NCBI RefSeq assembly: GCF_000150955.2
Contig: NC_011683.1
Location: 248,001-312,000, forward strand
Source of the DNA: Phaeodactylum tricornutum CCAP 1055/1
Lineage: Eukaryota; Bacillariophyta; Bacillariophyceae; Surirellales; Neidiaceae
DNA length: 64,000 bases
Reading direction: 5' to 3'
The translations under genes were made by a program, and so were the position numbers. Positions within the stretch are counted from its first letter, which is position 1. Each line of letters begins with the position of its first letter. This document shows, one piece after another, positions 1 through 10,676 of this stretch. The notes beneath the pieces were generated by a model. That model saw nothing but the letters and a program-made list of their open reading frames with translations, did not search any database and was not told the DNA's origin.

Positions 1-1
1 C

Positions 2-436
2 GAAACCATGAAGGCGGATGAACGTTTAGACCAGCTGAGTGTTATTTTTGGGGTCATCGGAAGTCCGCCCCCGGAAGATATATCAGCGATAGGAAAGGCG
101 ACCGCCTACATTGATTCTCTCGGCAAAATAGAGGGCAAACCACTAGAGAAAGTTTTCCCGGCTGCTGATCCTCTAGCCTTGGATCTGCTGCAAAAAATGC
201 TTTATTTCAATCCAAAGAAACGATGCACAGCCGAAGAGGCGTTAGAACATGCTCTTTTTAAAAACGTGCGGCGAAAAGAGCTGGAAAGAGTCGCCGATAC
301 CGCATTGGAGGGACCTGAGTTTCTAGAGTCCGAAGACATTGACCTAAAAATGGTCAAGCAACGTGTCTACGAGGAAGTCATTTGGTACCGCAGGACTCCA
401 GGAAAGGTGAAAGCTGAAGTTTCGTCTAGAGTGTAG
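2..436 (+). CDS. MAP kinase, C-terminal part (5' end outside window)
   Basis: This is the C-terminal lobe of a CMGC-type serine/threonine kinase of the MAPK (ERK-like) family. The frame is already open at the window edge, so the ATP-binding lobe and activation loop lie upstream. Visible landmarks are the MAPK-insert neighbourhood (LDQLSVIFGVIGSP) and the helix before the last conserved Arg (ALDLLQKMLYFNPKKR), followed by EEALEHALF, which matches the usual MAPK end of subdomain XI. After the kinase core there is a short basic/acidic tail ending at the TAG at 434-436. A MAPK would phosphorylate Ser/Thr-Pro sites in a cytosolic or nuclear cascade; which cascade cannot be read from this fragment. 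The in-frame ATG at 8 is internal, not a start. A CDK-like kinase is the main alternative, but the spacing fits MAPK better. Confidence 0.85.
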   Translation, partial: ETMKADERLDQLSVIFGVIGSPPPEDISAIGKATAYIDSLGKIEGKPLEKVFPAADPLALDLLQKMLYFNPKKRCTAEEALEHALFKNVRRKELERVADTALEGPEFLESEDIDLKMVKQRVYEEVIWYRRTPGKVKAEVSSRV

Positions 437-530
437 GCAGCTAACTAGAGGTAAATATTAACTGCCATCCGGGTTACAGTGGCGGTCAGCAAAGACCAAC
501 ATAGGTGATACAAAACTTTGTTCTCATTTC

Positions 531-2696
531 CTAAGCTCGTTCAATATATGGATTGTGTCTTAACAAGTACCGAGGCAGTAGCTCACCGTCCGGATGCTCC
601 TTTGCCACGTACATACCCAACAAATAGGCTCGTACTTTGGCGTCCGATACCTCATCACCAACTACAGGCCCGCCGTAATCGGCAACGGCCAAGTTCACAA
701 AGGATTCATGAACCGAAAATTGATGACGCATTTCGTTGTATCGACACACGGCGTTTTTCATGACCACGTCGTTCGCCACTCTGCTCGAGACAAAGGCTAC
801 GTTTTCGAACTTGACATCGTCGCATTCTGCCGCTCTCAGTAAGGTCAAAGCTGACTGGATCAATTGCGTCTCTGCCCCTTCTTTGGCCGGTCGGCATTCG
901 GCAAACCACAAGTTGTCGGCAGTTTGTTGTACATCCATGATGCCTCCTCGCCGCAATATCTTGAGCAAACGGAGTGGCGCTAGGACCGGTACGACACCCG
1001 GCAAAGCCGCCTTGACCCATTCCATTTCGTGGGCCTGACAAGGATAGGCCAATTCCCCAAATTCTGCATGAAATCTTGTGGCCAGTGCCTTGGGGGCAAT
1101 TCCTACCTTGTCGTAGTGCGGCGACGATAGGACTTGGGATTCCAAACAGTCGGTCGCCGTATCTTGCAACGTGCCATCGTTAGTGTCATCGTCGTCGTAG
1201 CTATCGTCATCATCATCACTGTTCTTGTTGCTTCCCATGTGCGGATCTCGTCCATATAGGAGTCGATTCAAAAGACGCGAGGCAATGTTCAGCGGTGCCA
1301 AACGAGCGTCAACAAGAACTTCGTGCCACATTTGGGCACACGCAGTCTTCATGACTTCGTAATCGACAATTTTCCCGTGCCAAAAGGGGATGGAGTGCAG
1401 GTCCATTCCGAACAGGGCAGTTCCGCTGGAACCAATCCGACTGTCCAAACCCCACGTCGTCACGTAGCGGCCATTGACAAAAATCCGTCCGGCCATGTCA
1501 GGATCCAACAGTAGCGTATGTCCGGATGGCATACATGTCACCATGGCAGGCGGGTCTGGATTGAGCATGAGAAAATTGGCTTTAATCGCCTCGGTCAGGA
1601 AATCAAAACTCGGCAGATTCGTCAATTCGTTGCCTGCCCGCGGTTTCCCTTCCAACGTCAAATGGATGCGGGTAATAGCGAATGGAAATTTCTTACTCAA
1701 AGACGAGTTCTTTGCTTTCTCTTCGGCTTGGTCGGCCTGCGCTTGTGGATCTCGTTGATTGCCGTCCGCGTGGTCCGTAACAGTGGCACACAAGGATTTC
1801 ACGAACGGATCGCCGGCGCAGGAGGCCGGCAAGCTCGGGGTCGTCCCGTTGGACAGGGTAGAATCCATGAGATCGAATTTGTACTTTTTGCCGCGGACGG
1901 AATAAATCTCGAGAACGTACTTGGCCGTTTCGTCGTAGAGGGCGGCGAGTGCGCCGAACTTGACGTCGTCGTCCACGGCACCCCCGAAACTGAGCATGGA
2001 CAATTCTTCCGCCTGCACGGCTTGTTGATTGCCGGTGGCGGGCAAACTCCGGTATTCCACCACCGCCTTGTAGAGGATGGTGGGTGGCATGTCTTCCACA
2101 TCCGTCCCATCCAATTCCCCGGGAGTAAGTCGTTCGGTGGATGCGTACAGAAGACTAACTTTCCCTAGTATCCAAGCATTCTGTGTCGTCCAGTCGTGTT
2201 GCTGTTCGAGTTCCAGTGCCGCTTGGGGATCCCTCGGCAGGCCCCGGGTCCCCAACGAAATACACGCGCTGCGCACGTACTGGTGTCGGAAGGAGAGTTT
2301 TTCCAGCGAGTAGGGCAAATCCTGCGGAACGGCCCCGTCCCGCCGTTGCGGTTCCCAGGCGTACGCCGAAGTGCAGAGATCGCGAAAACTCCACTGGTGC
2401 GGGGCGTGGACGATACGGGCGTAGTTGACGCAGCACAGCAGCGTGTGCGACAAAACTTGCTGGATTCCGTCCAAGACGCCGTCTTCGAGAGGCAACGATG
2501 CGTGTGCCATGGAACTCAGTGAGAGCGGAACGGCTTCCGTGAAGGTTTCGTAGCGCCCCGAAACGGACGCCGTGCTGCCCATGGAAGACTGGCGAGGAAT
2601 GGGCACGGTATTATCCACGGCAGCGTCAGTGGCGTTCTCGGCAGTTGTGCTGGCAGCGACATTCCCGGTGTTGCTACTATCGGTGCTGGGAAGCAT
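531..2696 (-). CDS. Unknown 721-aa protein with acidic insert
   Basis: A single uninterrupted frame runs from an ATG at 2696 to a stop at 531-533. I do not recognise a family. The N-terminal 45 residues are Ser/Thr/Ala-rich and probably disordered. A middle region (roughly residues 70-490) looks folded and mixes helices with beta-like stretches, including the phrase GRIFVNGRYVTTWG. An Asp-rich run (about DDDDDSYDDDD) near residue 505 separates it from a C-terminal folded region of about 200 residues. No signal peptide or membrane segment is evident. The gene is convergent with the MAP kinase gene, whose stop lies about 95 bp away. The length of the frame and its compositional pattern make it a real gene; function is not assigned. 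Confidence 0.75.
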   Translation of the reverse strand: MLPSTDSSNTGNVAASTTAENATDAAVDNTVPIPRQSSMGSTASVSGRYETFTEAVPLSLSSMAHASLPLEDGVLDGIQQVLSHTLLCCVNYARIVHAPHQWSFRDLCTSAYAWEPQRRDGAVPQDLPYSLEKLSFRHQYVRSACISLGTRGLPRDPQAALELEQQHDWTTQNAWILGKVSLLYASTERLTPGELDGTDVEDMPPTILYKAVVEYRSLPATGNQQAVQAEELSMLSFGGAVDDDVKFGALAALYDETAKYVLEIYSVRGKKYKFDLMDSTLSNGTTPSLPASCAGDPFVKSLCATVTDHADGNQRDPQAQADQAEEKAKNSSLSKKFPFAITRIHLTLEGKPRAGNELTNLPSFDFLTEAIKANFLMLNPDPPAMVTCMPSGHTLLLDPDMAGRIFVNGRYVTTWGLDSRIGSSGTALFGMDLHSIPFWHGKIVDYEVMKTACAQMWHEVLVDARLAPLNIASRLLNRLLYGRDPHMGSNKNSDDDDDSYDDDDTNDGTLQDTATDCLESQVLSSPHYDKVGIAPKALATRFHAEFGELAYPCQAHEMEWVKAALPGVVPVLAPLRLLKILRRGGIMDVQQTADNLWFAECRPAKEGAETQLIQSALTLLRAAECDDVKFENVAFVSSRVANDVVMKNAVCRYNEMRHQFSVHESFVNLAVADYGGPVVGDEVSDAKVRAYLLGMYVAKEHPDGELLPRYLLRHNPYIERA

Positions 2697-3878
2697 AGTG
2701 AACGAGTCGGAAGGGCGTACTGTTAATGTTGTTGGCGTGGTTGCAGTCTTTGGGTCCTTCTAGAGACGGCAAGGTATTTCGCGTTTTCGTCTTTTCTACC
2801 GTGTACCTGTGTGGCAAAGGAGGGAAAATATGGAATGAATGCAGTAGGTAGTTCTGCGTTTCGTGATTTGATTTTGTCTCCGAGGTTTTTAGTGTTCGAC
2901 CGAGTCTGGAAGCAGGGTAGTAAGTAACAAGGGTGCGGACGACTTGGAGACGCTGTGCCAAACGACGTATCTGGTAGTTTTGGCTACGGCCCGTGCTAAT
3001 CTCGAAAGTGTGCCTCTACTGTTTGTCGTCGTATTCGTTAGTCGTATGCGTCGTAGTATTAGCTGTAAAAACAACTGATGGTAATTAAGGATGTATGAAT
3101 TCACAATTATAAACGTTTACGAGTAAGAGTAGGTAATCATGGAAGGCTATTTGCCGGGGCCGGAATGTGCTTCGGGCGATTCCCAGCTCCCCCAGGTATG
3201 CAAATGACTATATGGGCAAGAATGACCACCTAGTTGATTTCCGGCAGGCGCCACAGAGTGTCGAAACGAACTTTTACAGGCACAGACTGGGATGGGACAC
3301 CTGGATCTAGGGGACTGGATTTCGTCTATTATGGTACTTTACAATTATAACCAAACTCCTTAGGTGAGTGTATTTAGGTGTGACAGTCCAGTGTTCCTGC
3401 CTTTTTTTTTTCGTTTCGGACAAGCCATACCGGTAATTGTCTGTCGCAGTGCAGTCCCCATTGCTTTGGATGAGAGGACAGACGAGATTGACAAACGTCA
3501 CAAGGGGGAAATTCAACCCGAGCCAGGATCCCTTCTTCGCCGGAAACATCGGTTCGCGACCAACGCCAAAGGGACACGTCTCCCTCCCGGCACGGTACAC
3601 CCCCGCACGAGTGAGGTCTCTTGCGTCAAAGAGAGGAAGACCGAGGCCCGACGTAGACCTACTCACACACACTCACTTTCATATATATATATATATATAT
3701 ATACATATATACATCCTCCCGTAATCCCTTACTCGGTGCGTTTGGAAGCCAACCGCTCATCGAGAGTAACGAGGATAGTAGTTCCGTGATCCTCTCGCCG
3801 TCCACGTTGTGTGTTAACAGCAAACCCCAAACGTACCTTTGCTCTTTTTTTTTTTCGTACGAAAGACAGCACGCAACA
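2697..3878. other. Intergenic region between two divergent genes
   Basis: About 1.2 kb separates the start of the unknown minus-strand gene from the PsbQ-like gene. I see only short unsupported frames, poly-T runs and one AT microsatellite. It must hold both promoters, but no specific element could be defined. Confidence 0.5.
3681..3714. repeat. (AT)n microsatellite
   Basis: An almost pure run of alternating A and T, ending in ATAC-type units, lies about 165 bp upstream of the PsbQ-like start codon. It is preceded by an AC-rich stretch (cacacacac). It is a simple repeat; a role as a promoter DNA-unwinding element is possible but not shown. Confidence 0.9.
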
Positions 3879-4873
3879 ATGCTTCGTTCCTGGTCGAGAG
3901 TCACGATTGGACTAAGCTTGCTCGTGTCGAGCACCGACATCGTGGGAGCCTACCAACCGCAACCACCACCGACACGTCGGGCCTTGTTCGATCAAGCGAT
4001 TGCCGCAACGGCAGCGGCTGTCGTGGCGGGAACGACTTGGGCGGGAGGGCCACCGGCACCCGCCTGGGCGTCGGGTGGAGCCACGGCCGGAAAATATACG
4101 TAAGTCAACTATAGTATATACGTGCATGACACGACACGACGGTCCCAGAATTTGGTCGACAGAACTGGAAACTTCTCGATCGTGGAACTCACGTGCTCGG
4201 CCGCTCGCTCACTCTCCCCCGTCATGCTTGCGCATGCCAAATACTACAGGACCATTCCGATTGCGAAACGACGTTATTATGGACGCGTCCAGCAAGCAGT
4301 GCACGAATTCTTGGCCATGGGAGGCGATGTCGTCAAGGGTGACTTTACCGCGTTTCCCGTCCAAAACTTTTTCGACGTGGAAGGAACCGTGATTGTCCCC
4401 GCCAAACGCAAAGACATTCGCGGACAGTGTACCAAAAAAGACCAGGATTGTAAAGGCAAAGAAATTCGGGACAGTCGCTACAACGACATGAAGGCTAGTA
4501 TGTACCTGCTAGGCAACGCTTTCCGGACGGATCAGCAAAAACCTCCCGATCGATTACCGTAAGTCCGCAGAAAACAATGGTTCATACCGTCGCCAAATAC
4601 AGGACATCCCGGCTGATTTGCGTTACTTCTTCCGCCTTGCTTTACAGGACCGTAAAGGCCGCCCGGGCTTTTTTCAAGGAAATCGACGCCATGGAAAAGC
4701 TAGTTGCTAAGAAAAAACCAAAAGCCGGAGACCCCGTCGTCGTTGGACACTATGCGGCGGCTTTGGAAATTCTAGACACATACCTTGACTTGGTCGAACT
4801 TCCTCCGACGAGTTCTGGTCACTACGATAAAGACTTTGATACGCTCGTGGGAGAATCTGCGCGCATCACCTAA
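3879..4873 (+). CDS. psbQ: PsbQ-like thylakoid lumen protein (oxygen-evolving complex), 3 exons
   Basis: I read three exons: 3879-4099, 4250-4558 and 4648-4873, with introns of 150 and 89 bp (gtaagt donors; ctacag and tttacag acceptors, all phases consistent). The N-terminus is a three-step presequence. An ER signal (MLRSWSRVTIGLSLLV) comes first, then a plausible cleavage before an aromatic residue (GAYQP). A twin-arginine lumen signal follows: PPTRRALF, an Ala-rich hydrophobic core and an AWA/SGG cleavage site. The mature part begins KYTTIPIAKRRYYGRV and is helical and basic, about 150 residues, as expected for the four-helix PsbQ family of red-lineage plastids. PsbQ stabilises the Mn cluster of photosystem II from the lumen side. 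The family call rests on size, targeting route and remembered diatom sequences. Another Tat-imported lumen protein is the alternative. Convergent with the PROPPIN gene, 68 bp apart. Confidence 0.7.
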
Positions 4874-4941
4874 TCTAGTATAGGAGGCGCATCGAAGCAT
4901 CGAACACAAGGTCGAGAGTTAGTAATTTACACAAATCAGCG

Positions 4942-6537
4942 CTATAGCGATACAGAAGTACCCTCTGATGTTTCGTTCTCGTCGTCCAGAGGTTCCGTGC
5001 GCAGAGAGTCTCCAACGGTACCCGACTCCAAGTTACTCGCAGCGACATCCAACGATTCCGAGTGTTCGCCAGTGATCGACGGCTGCACGTCGTGGTCAAC
5101 GCCATCGTTTATGTTCGGTTCAATTGGACTTTCGTTTGGTCGCACCGAAGTGACCGAAATGAATTCGTCCGTCTCTTCGAAATGGATCTGTTCCATGCCC
5201 TTTTCCAGAATCTCCAAACGCTCACCAACGTAAAGACGTCCGCCTTCGGGAGTTTGCGGCACCTCCGGGGTCCACCCGCGTAACCTTCGCCGGCGTCGGG
5301 CTTCTTCCGTTTCGTCTCGCACGGCCGATTTGCACAAAACGTGATAGCCTACACGTCGCGGTTCTTCGTTGGCTTGAAACTCGCTCAGTAGTAGAACCCC
5401 ATTGCCATCCGCATCCCATCCTGCTATTGCCAAAAGATTCGAGGCTTCCGCCACAAACGCACATGCCTGTGGATGAGGGATTCCACGTACTTGACAAATG
5501 CTCTTCTTGGCGTCGCCTTCTACCGATATACGCATGGAGGAAAACAGCCGCTGCGTCATGGATTCGTTACTCGCTGCAGTTTTTTCTCGTCCCCCTTCCG
5601 CTTCTTGAACAGCAAAAATGTGAGTCGTCCCCCTATCACTCGTACACGCTAGGTAGGCGTGATTCCAACTAAAAGCAAGACAGGTTATAGTGGTCCGCTC
5701 GACACCTCGGCGGAACTCATGCAAACAAGTTGCCGTGGCCACATCCCATACCCGAATCACCGTTCCCTTGCCCGAGGCGGTCGCCAATTTGGAACCATCA
5801 GCCGTCAACGCCAGTCCACGCAAGGCGCTTTCGTGTGCCTCCATTAGCTAAAAACAAAATTAGTTTTGCGGTCAAGGGTAAGCAAGGGAAAGTTTCAAAG
5901 CAACCGCCTATCTCAGGTTTTCACGTACTACTGTTTTCCGTAATCCATAAAGTTCAACACGCACATGTCCGGTCGTCACCGACGGACAAGCCAGAACCAT
6001 GTCTTGAATCTGCGTCGATAGGCACAGCAGACCGTGCGGATTATCTGCCGTATATATCTTGTCCCGTAAGCTCAGATCCGCCAAATGGTACACATAGACT
6101 CGGTCACGCAAGGCTACCGCAATCGTGTCTTTCCGCATCCGTACTCGTAGCACTACCTGCCGAAAGGTCAATTCTCCGATTTCTTTGGGAATGTGATCGT
6201 CCCAGATCAAAACTCGATGTGGCGATGCTTGCGGAGACGGGCCACCACCTACCAACGCCATGAGATTGCATCGAAAGAGCATTTCCACGACTCCTATACC
6301 ACCTTGCAGAGTCCGTGAAACGGAAACAGCGTAGTTGGGATGTAGATTGTGCACGGAGAATCCAGTGCTTGTGCCAACGGCTAGGCATCCTCCATCTTGA
6401 TTGAAAGCACAGGTAAGCAAAGGTGAAGACTTCACCTCGGTATCATCCTCATCTTCCAAGTGAGTCACGTTGTTCTGCATGATTGGAAAAGGCAATGCTG
6501 GAGCTTTGCTTCGTACTCTGTCCCCAATGAACTCCAA
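4942..6537 (-). CDS. ATG18: PROPPIN (Atg18/WIPI family), 2 exons
   Basis: Exon 1 is 6537-5929 and exon 2 is 5847-4942, joined across an 81-bp intron (donor gtacgt, acceptor tttttag, phase 0). The spliced protein is about 504 aa. It contains a WD40-type beta-propeller with the PROPPIN signature: blade 1 has CLAVGTSTGFSVHNL, the junction reads YGLRKTVLMEAHESALRG, and the phosphoinositide site is FRRG (residues about 248-251; LRRG or FRRG in the family). PROPPINs bind PI3P/PI(3,5)P2 on autophagosomal, endosomal or vacuolar membranes and recruit Atg2 or drive fission. The last 100 or so residues are acidic and low in hydrophobics, an extension beyond the propeller. I cannot separate the Atg18, WIPI3/4 and Hsv2 subtypes. 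A further 5' exon is not excluded, but the ATG at 6537 fits the propeller start. Confidence 0.88.
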
Positions 6538-7621
6538 GGAGCAACTGGGCTAATGGAACAATCACTTTTGTCCAGAGGCAATATGCAAGATCACTTGCAC
6601 GAGTGATTTTTGTTTTCTGCTTTGGCCAACCTGTTCTGTAACGGTGAATGATTTCCATCCGCTACTCCTGTCTTGAGAACTCTCGAATGGACCTAACCCT
6701 GTACATTGGTTGCGCAACGATAGGGGGGTTTTCGGCGAACTGTCCTCGTGCAGAGGGGTCCAACATGCAATGGCCCCTTCGGATCTGGGACTTGATTCGT
6801 TCGACCGAGTCGATTCAAAAGAACGACTTGTTCGACTCACAGCGTACGAGGCACAAAGCACACTAGAAAGCCATCTGCTACGGGTAGGTACGGCAGGAAT
6901 TCCCTGTAGAAACTAATCCCAAACGTCTATTCTACGAATTCCTGTGTAGACGTGGTACATTTGACGGCTCAACCATTGGAATGCCCCTCCGCACACAAAA
7001 AAGAAACTGCCTTTGAACTCGCGGGTCGACAATACCAGTCGTCCTTTTTTCAAGCCCACGCTCCTTCCTTTGAACCCCTTCCTTTCTCTAGCACATCAAC
7101 AGATATCTATTGAAACCATCGATTAAAGTATGCAATAAGAGAGATTACCAAAGATTGCAAAAGGTGAGCTTCCATTGTCGCTTGCGAGATTGGACGGAGT
7201 GGCGAATGTTCGAGCTCGTTCCCGCTTGTGAGCGAAATATTTCGCATGTCTTGGAGTGGTACTGAAGTTAGTTTTGATTGGACAGACTGGCATTTTGTAC
7301 ACTTTTGATTGGAAGCTTTCTTGTCACAACTTTTCTCTCCTGGTACACCTCTAAGAATGTGTGGTCTGCCAACGCGCTGATGTGTACGCAATGGGAACTC
7401 CGAATCATCTTTTACGATTGCTAACTATCTTCGCCCTTTCCCTTTGATCGATTACAGAGAGTCTTGAAATTCACTGTTTGGGTTTATCCCTTAGCAGTGG
7501 CTTGAGGCTCCACCCAGCGCAGTTCTTCGCTCGCACCTTTTCTCGTCGAAGTCACAGGACTGAATCGTGAAGAACGCTTTTTTTTACCCACGATACATTT
7601 GTACCCTCCACGAATCCTGTC
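6538..7621. other. Intergenic region between divergent PROPPIN and NIPP1-like genes
   Basis: About 1.1 kb with only short frames that lack recognisable protein character. I see no repeat, RNA gene or defined regulatory site. Both promoters should lie here. Confidence 0.5.
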
Positions 7622-8775
7622 ATGGTAGCTACGACTTCTACTGATGTAACCATGTCCGTCAATGTGCGACTCTGTGGGAGCATTCCTCGCCGCGACATGA
7701 AATTGTTCGGAGATGGAGCACCTGTCTCCCGATTAGCGAGTTTGACGTCATCCTGTAACCGCCTAAATATTGGCTCTTTGGCGGCAACTAACGGTTGTAA
7801 GAACGAGGACTCAACGCTTTCCACGACTTCGACTTTCAATGGAAGCGATCACACTTCTCTTTCACCTCTCAATGAACACCCCAACATGAGGGGGATTCTG
7901 ACGGAACACCAGGCATTGACTCCCTTGTTTGAACCTCCTTCATGGGCAGTCCCGGCGAAGGGTGAAGCCCATCTTGAGGTAAGCATATGAGTTTTTTTTT
8001 GCTTGTTGGTTTCTTTCAAATAACTAACATGTTGTTTCCTCTCCAGCCCGTCTGCGAAGCACTCGGACGTCAAACAGCTGTTGACCTGACTACACAAAAT
8101 GCTTATCGAGTTGGACGGTCACCCAATTGCGATGTGCAACTTATGCACGGAACCTCGTCACGCCGACACGCTATGCTCTTTCACCATTCGAACGGCTCGT
8201 GCTACGTTGTTGACTGCGGAAGTGCGCACGGAACCTTTATTAATGGTCGTCGTATCTCATCTCCGGGATGTGGTGGTATGGTTGTCCCGCACAAGGTCCG
8301 TCGCGGAGCGATTATTCGCTTCGGTGGCCCAGGCGCTCCATGCTTCGTGTTGAAGTCTTTTTCTTTTTGCTTATCCGATGTTGCTGAGGGCACGACGTCC
8401 ACACCAGATATGGGGGAACTGGTCCGGCGTAACACTCGATTCAACGCCCTTGGGAAAGCGGCAGCTGAATCTGTCAAAACTGCTGATGTCTTCAGGACTT
8501 CGACTTTTCTCTACCGAAAGCGATCGTTTGATAGTCTTGCCAGCTCAGCGACATTAGACGAAGAAGAACCTTCGGTAAAGCGCCTGCGTTGCACGTCTCC
8601 GCCGCCTTCTCCTGATTCTCCCTTGCTTCGACTTATTTCGCCCGATATGCCCTCTATGCTCGTTAGCAAACCTCGCCGTGTTCATTTTTCCACCGCGAAA
8701 CCACTGGTCTTTTTTCCGGCACTGGTCACTCCCGGAGAAGTCTCTAGCGAGGAGGAAGACAACGACGATTGCTGA
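7622..8775 (+). CDS. NIPP1-like FHA protein with C-terminal PP1-docking motif, 2 exons
   Basis: Exon 1 is 7622-7978 and exon 2 is 8047-8775, joined across a 68-bp intron (gtaagc donor, ctccag acceptor, phase 0), giving 361 aa. Just before the FHA domain is PPSWAVPAKGEAHLEP, which parallels the PTWAGKPP...HLD lead-in of NIPP1 (PPP1R8). The FHA domain (about residues 120-205) has VGRSPNCD, SRRHA and HGTFINGR, the phosphothreonine-binding loops. The region after it is Ser/Pro-rich with a short basic patch (KRLRC). Near the C-terminus is RVHF (residues 330-333), a textbook RVxF docking motif for protein phosphatase 1. NIPP1 is a nuclear inhibitor and targeting subunit of PP1 that binds splicing factors through its FHA. 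In animals RVxF follows the FHA closely; here it is about 130 residues further on. The start could be a later Met. Confidence 0.8.
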
Positions 8776-9497
8776 ACTTTTTCAATTCGATTTGGCAAGT
8801 TTTATTAATTTAGCTCTTTTTCCCTCCCTTTCTTGAAATCCCAAAAAAAACCACTCTGTAAACACCTTAATAAAACGGGCAAATCGATTGATGCATTTTA
8901 GAACGGATAAAGCTTCCATCTCTATAGCTACTAGTTCAACCAGTATATAAGGTGACTGGTCTTGAATCATCAGGTGTCAGGATACGGACGGCAACCCTTG
9001 CCAACGGTAACGTGCTGCCGTCATGGTGGGAAGTCTTGCGTAACGATCGAGCGTAACCGTTTTCAAACGCTTTATCAACAGCCTCTCCTATCACGGTGGC
9101 AGCAGGGAGTATGCTAAATTATAGTTAGTGAAAATACGTGCTAACGTGGTCTAGCGGTTGTCAGTCTGAAGAAGAGCAGCTGTTACAGTGTCCTGCAAAA
9201 GATCAACGGGAAAGTTTCTCACAGATAGGACTGGCAATGATATACACGTAGAGAGGAACGTACCTTCACCAGTTTAATTCAATTTTTGGTCACAATCTTG
9301 CATTTTTCCATACGATGCTGAAAACATTCCTACACTAAACGCCAGTCCTTGGACTGTCATTTGTCAGATCTCCTCAAAGGAGCGTAGGTGATCTTTACAA
9401 ACTTCCTCTCAGATTTGCATATACGATTAGTACATGCAATCAAGAATGGATTTCTTACGACCGTAAAAACGAAAACAAGTACGCCCTAAACCGTTTT
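8776..9497. other. Intergenic, no gene seen
   Basis: About 720 bp between the convergent NIPP1-like and sulfotransferase genes. A stretch near 9150 (tggtctagcggtt) resembles a tRNA A box but has no partner B box or cloverleaf. Nothing else stands out. Confidence 0.5.
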
Positions 9498-10676
9498 CTA
9501 CTTCTTTTGTTCAGCCGCAAGTTTGGCTTTATCTTCATCGGAGAGACAGGTCAAACATTCACCTCGAGTAAAATTGAACAAAGGATTTTCGAAATCGGCA
9601 CGGAAGAAATCCTCCACTTGTTGCTCGATTTCCGGGGTATACCATTGCCACACCTTCCATTGAGACCAGGTTGCGTGTGTACCCGCACCGCCGGATCCTT
9701 TGGACTGAAAAATTGCACTGGTGCCGTCGGTTCCCCACCCCGAGGCGCCAAATTCGTCCCAAGCGCCAACGCGAGTCAGCAATGCCTGCGCGTCGGCCGC
9801 CGAGTTTTCTACGTGGCCAACAAAGTCCATATATGGCCAAAATTTGGAATCAAGGCGGGCATTCTGCGCTCGCCAATGCTCATCGTCGCAACGCTCACAC
9901 AGCCGGAGAAACCCTGCTAATGTCTGGGCGTCTGCTATGCACGCCTGGTCCGGGCAACAGCGGTGCTGAATGTGTTGGTGGCGGTTGCTGACGGCCTTGT
10001 CCAAGAAGGCCGACAGAAATCGCTGCTTGGGATCACGAACCATGACTGCCCGAGTCCATTTAGGCGAGGTCATCATGCGGTCGGCTTCTTCCAAGGGGTA
10101 GTCGTAAAGGTATTTGAGACCGTTGACTTCCGGATTATGTGGAAGGAGCGATTGTGCGTCCTGACTTTTCCAGTCTTTTGCGCCCATCATACGACGGAAA
10201 AGCTGTTTCCAAACCGTGCATCCGACTTTGGGCGTGGTGAAAAAAAGCAACTTATGGCTTTCAACCACAATCGGTGCCGCATCCCAACGAGGTATAGCGG
10301 GGTCCTGGTAGTAAATGTAGTCCCCAGCCTGGAGGAGATTTTTGGCAGGATCCGTTGGTCGAGGTGCAATGGGAATAAACGATTGCGACGGTTTCCTATC
10401 GGACAGGGCCGGACTCTGAGGAGCCACAACCTTTTTCAAGGAAGCGACAGTTTTCTTTACGGACTCTCTCCTCAGAACCACTTTAGCGTTTCGTCGTGGT
10501 AGTGCGGATTGAGGATGCGAGGATTCCTGCACGTTCCGCAGGTGGGACATATTTAGGACCATAGCCCCGACCATGCACGCGCCCAAAAAACAATAAGCCA
10601 GCTTACTGTAACTACCTCGCGATGGCTGCACAGCTTTCCTCGTCGGTTTGTTCTTGCTGGGATTCTGCGCGTTCAT
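9498..10676 (-). CDS. Golgi-type sulfotransferase, type II membrane protein (paralogue A)
   Basis: The protein is 392 aa from the ATG at 10676; the frame extends ten codons upstream, but this Met gives a normal signal-anchor layout. A basic cytosolic tail (about residues 1-25) precedes one membrane helix (CFLGACMVGAMVLNM). A 90-residue stem follows, then a catalytic domain. The PAPS 5'-phosphosulfate loop is FFTTPKVGCTVWKQLF and the 3'-phosphate site is RAVMVRDPKQRFLSAF. Both are typical of the Sulfotransfer_2 carbohydrate sulfotransferases (CHST8-14/HNK-1 kind), which move sulfate from PAPS to glycans in the Golgi lumen. Cys pairs in the C-terminal half (RCCPDQAC, LCERC) suggest disulfides. 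The substrate is unknown; sulfated diatom wall or mucilage polysaccharides are a reasonable guess. It is clearly paralogous to the minus-strand gene at 12.3-13.3 kb. Confidence 0.85.
   Translation of the reverse strand: MNAQNPSKNKPTRKAVQPSRGSYSKLAYCFLGACMVGAMVLNMSHLRNVQESSHPQSALPRRNAKVVLRRESVKKTVASLKKVVAPQSPALSDRKPSQSFIPIAPRPTDPAKNLLQAGDYIYYQDPAIPRWDAAPIVVESHKLLFFTTPKVGCTVWKQLFRRMMGAKDWKSQDAQSLLPHNPEVNGLKYLYDYPLEEADRMMTSPKWTRAVMVRDPKQRFLSAFLDKAVSNRHQHIQHRCCPDQACIADAQTLAGFLRLCERCDDEHWRAQNARLDSKFWPYMDFVGHVENSAADAQALLTRVGAWDEFGASGWGTDGTSAIFQSKGSGGAGTHATWSQWKVWQWYTPEIEQQVEDFFRADFENPLFNFTRGECLTCLSDEDKAKLAAEQKK

Noticed and set aside
3681-3714. AT run considered as a TATA-type promoter or origin
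   Set aside because: It is a plain dinucleotide repeat; nothing around it supports an origin or a positioned promoter.
9145-9225. tRNA-like A box (tggtctagcggtt)
   Set aside because: No B box, acceptor stem or anticodon arm can be folded around it.
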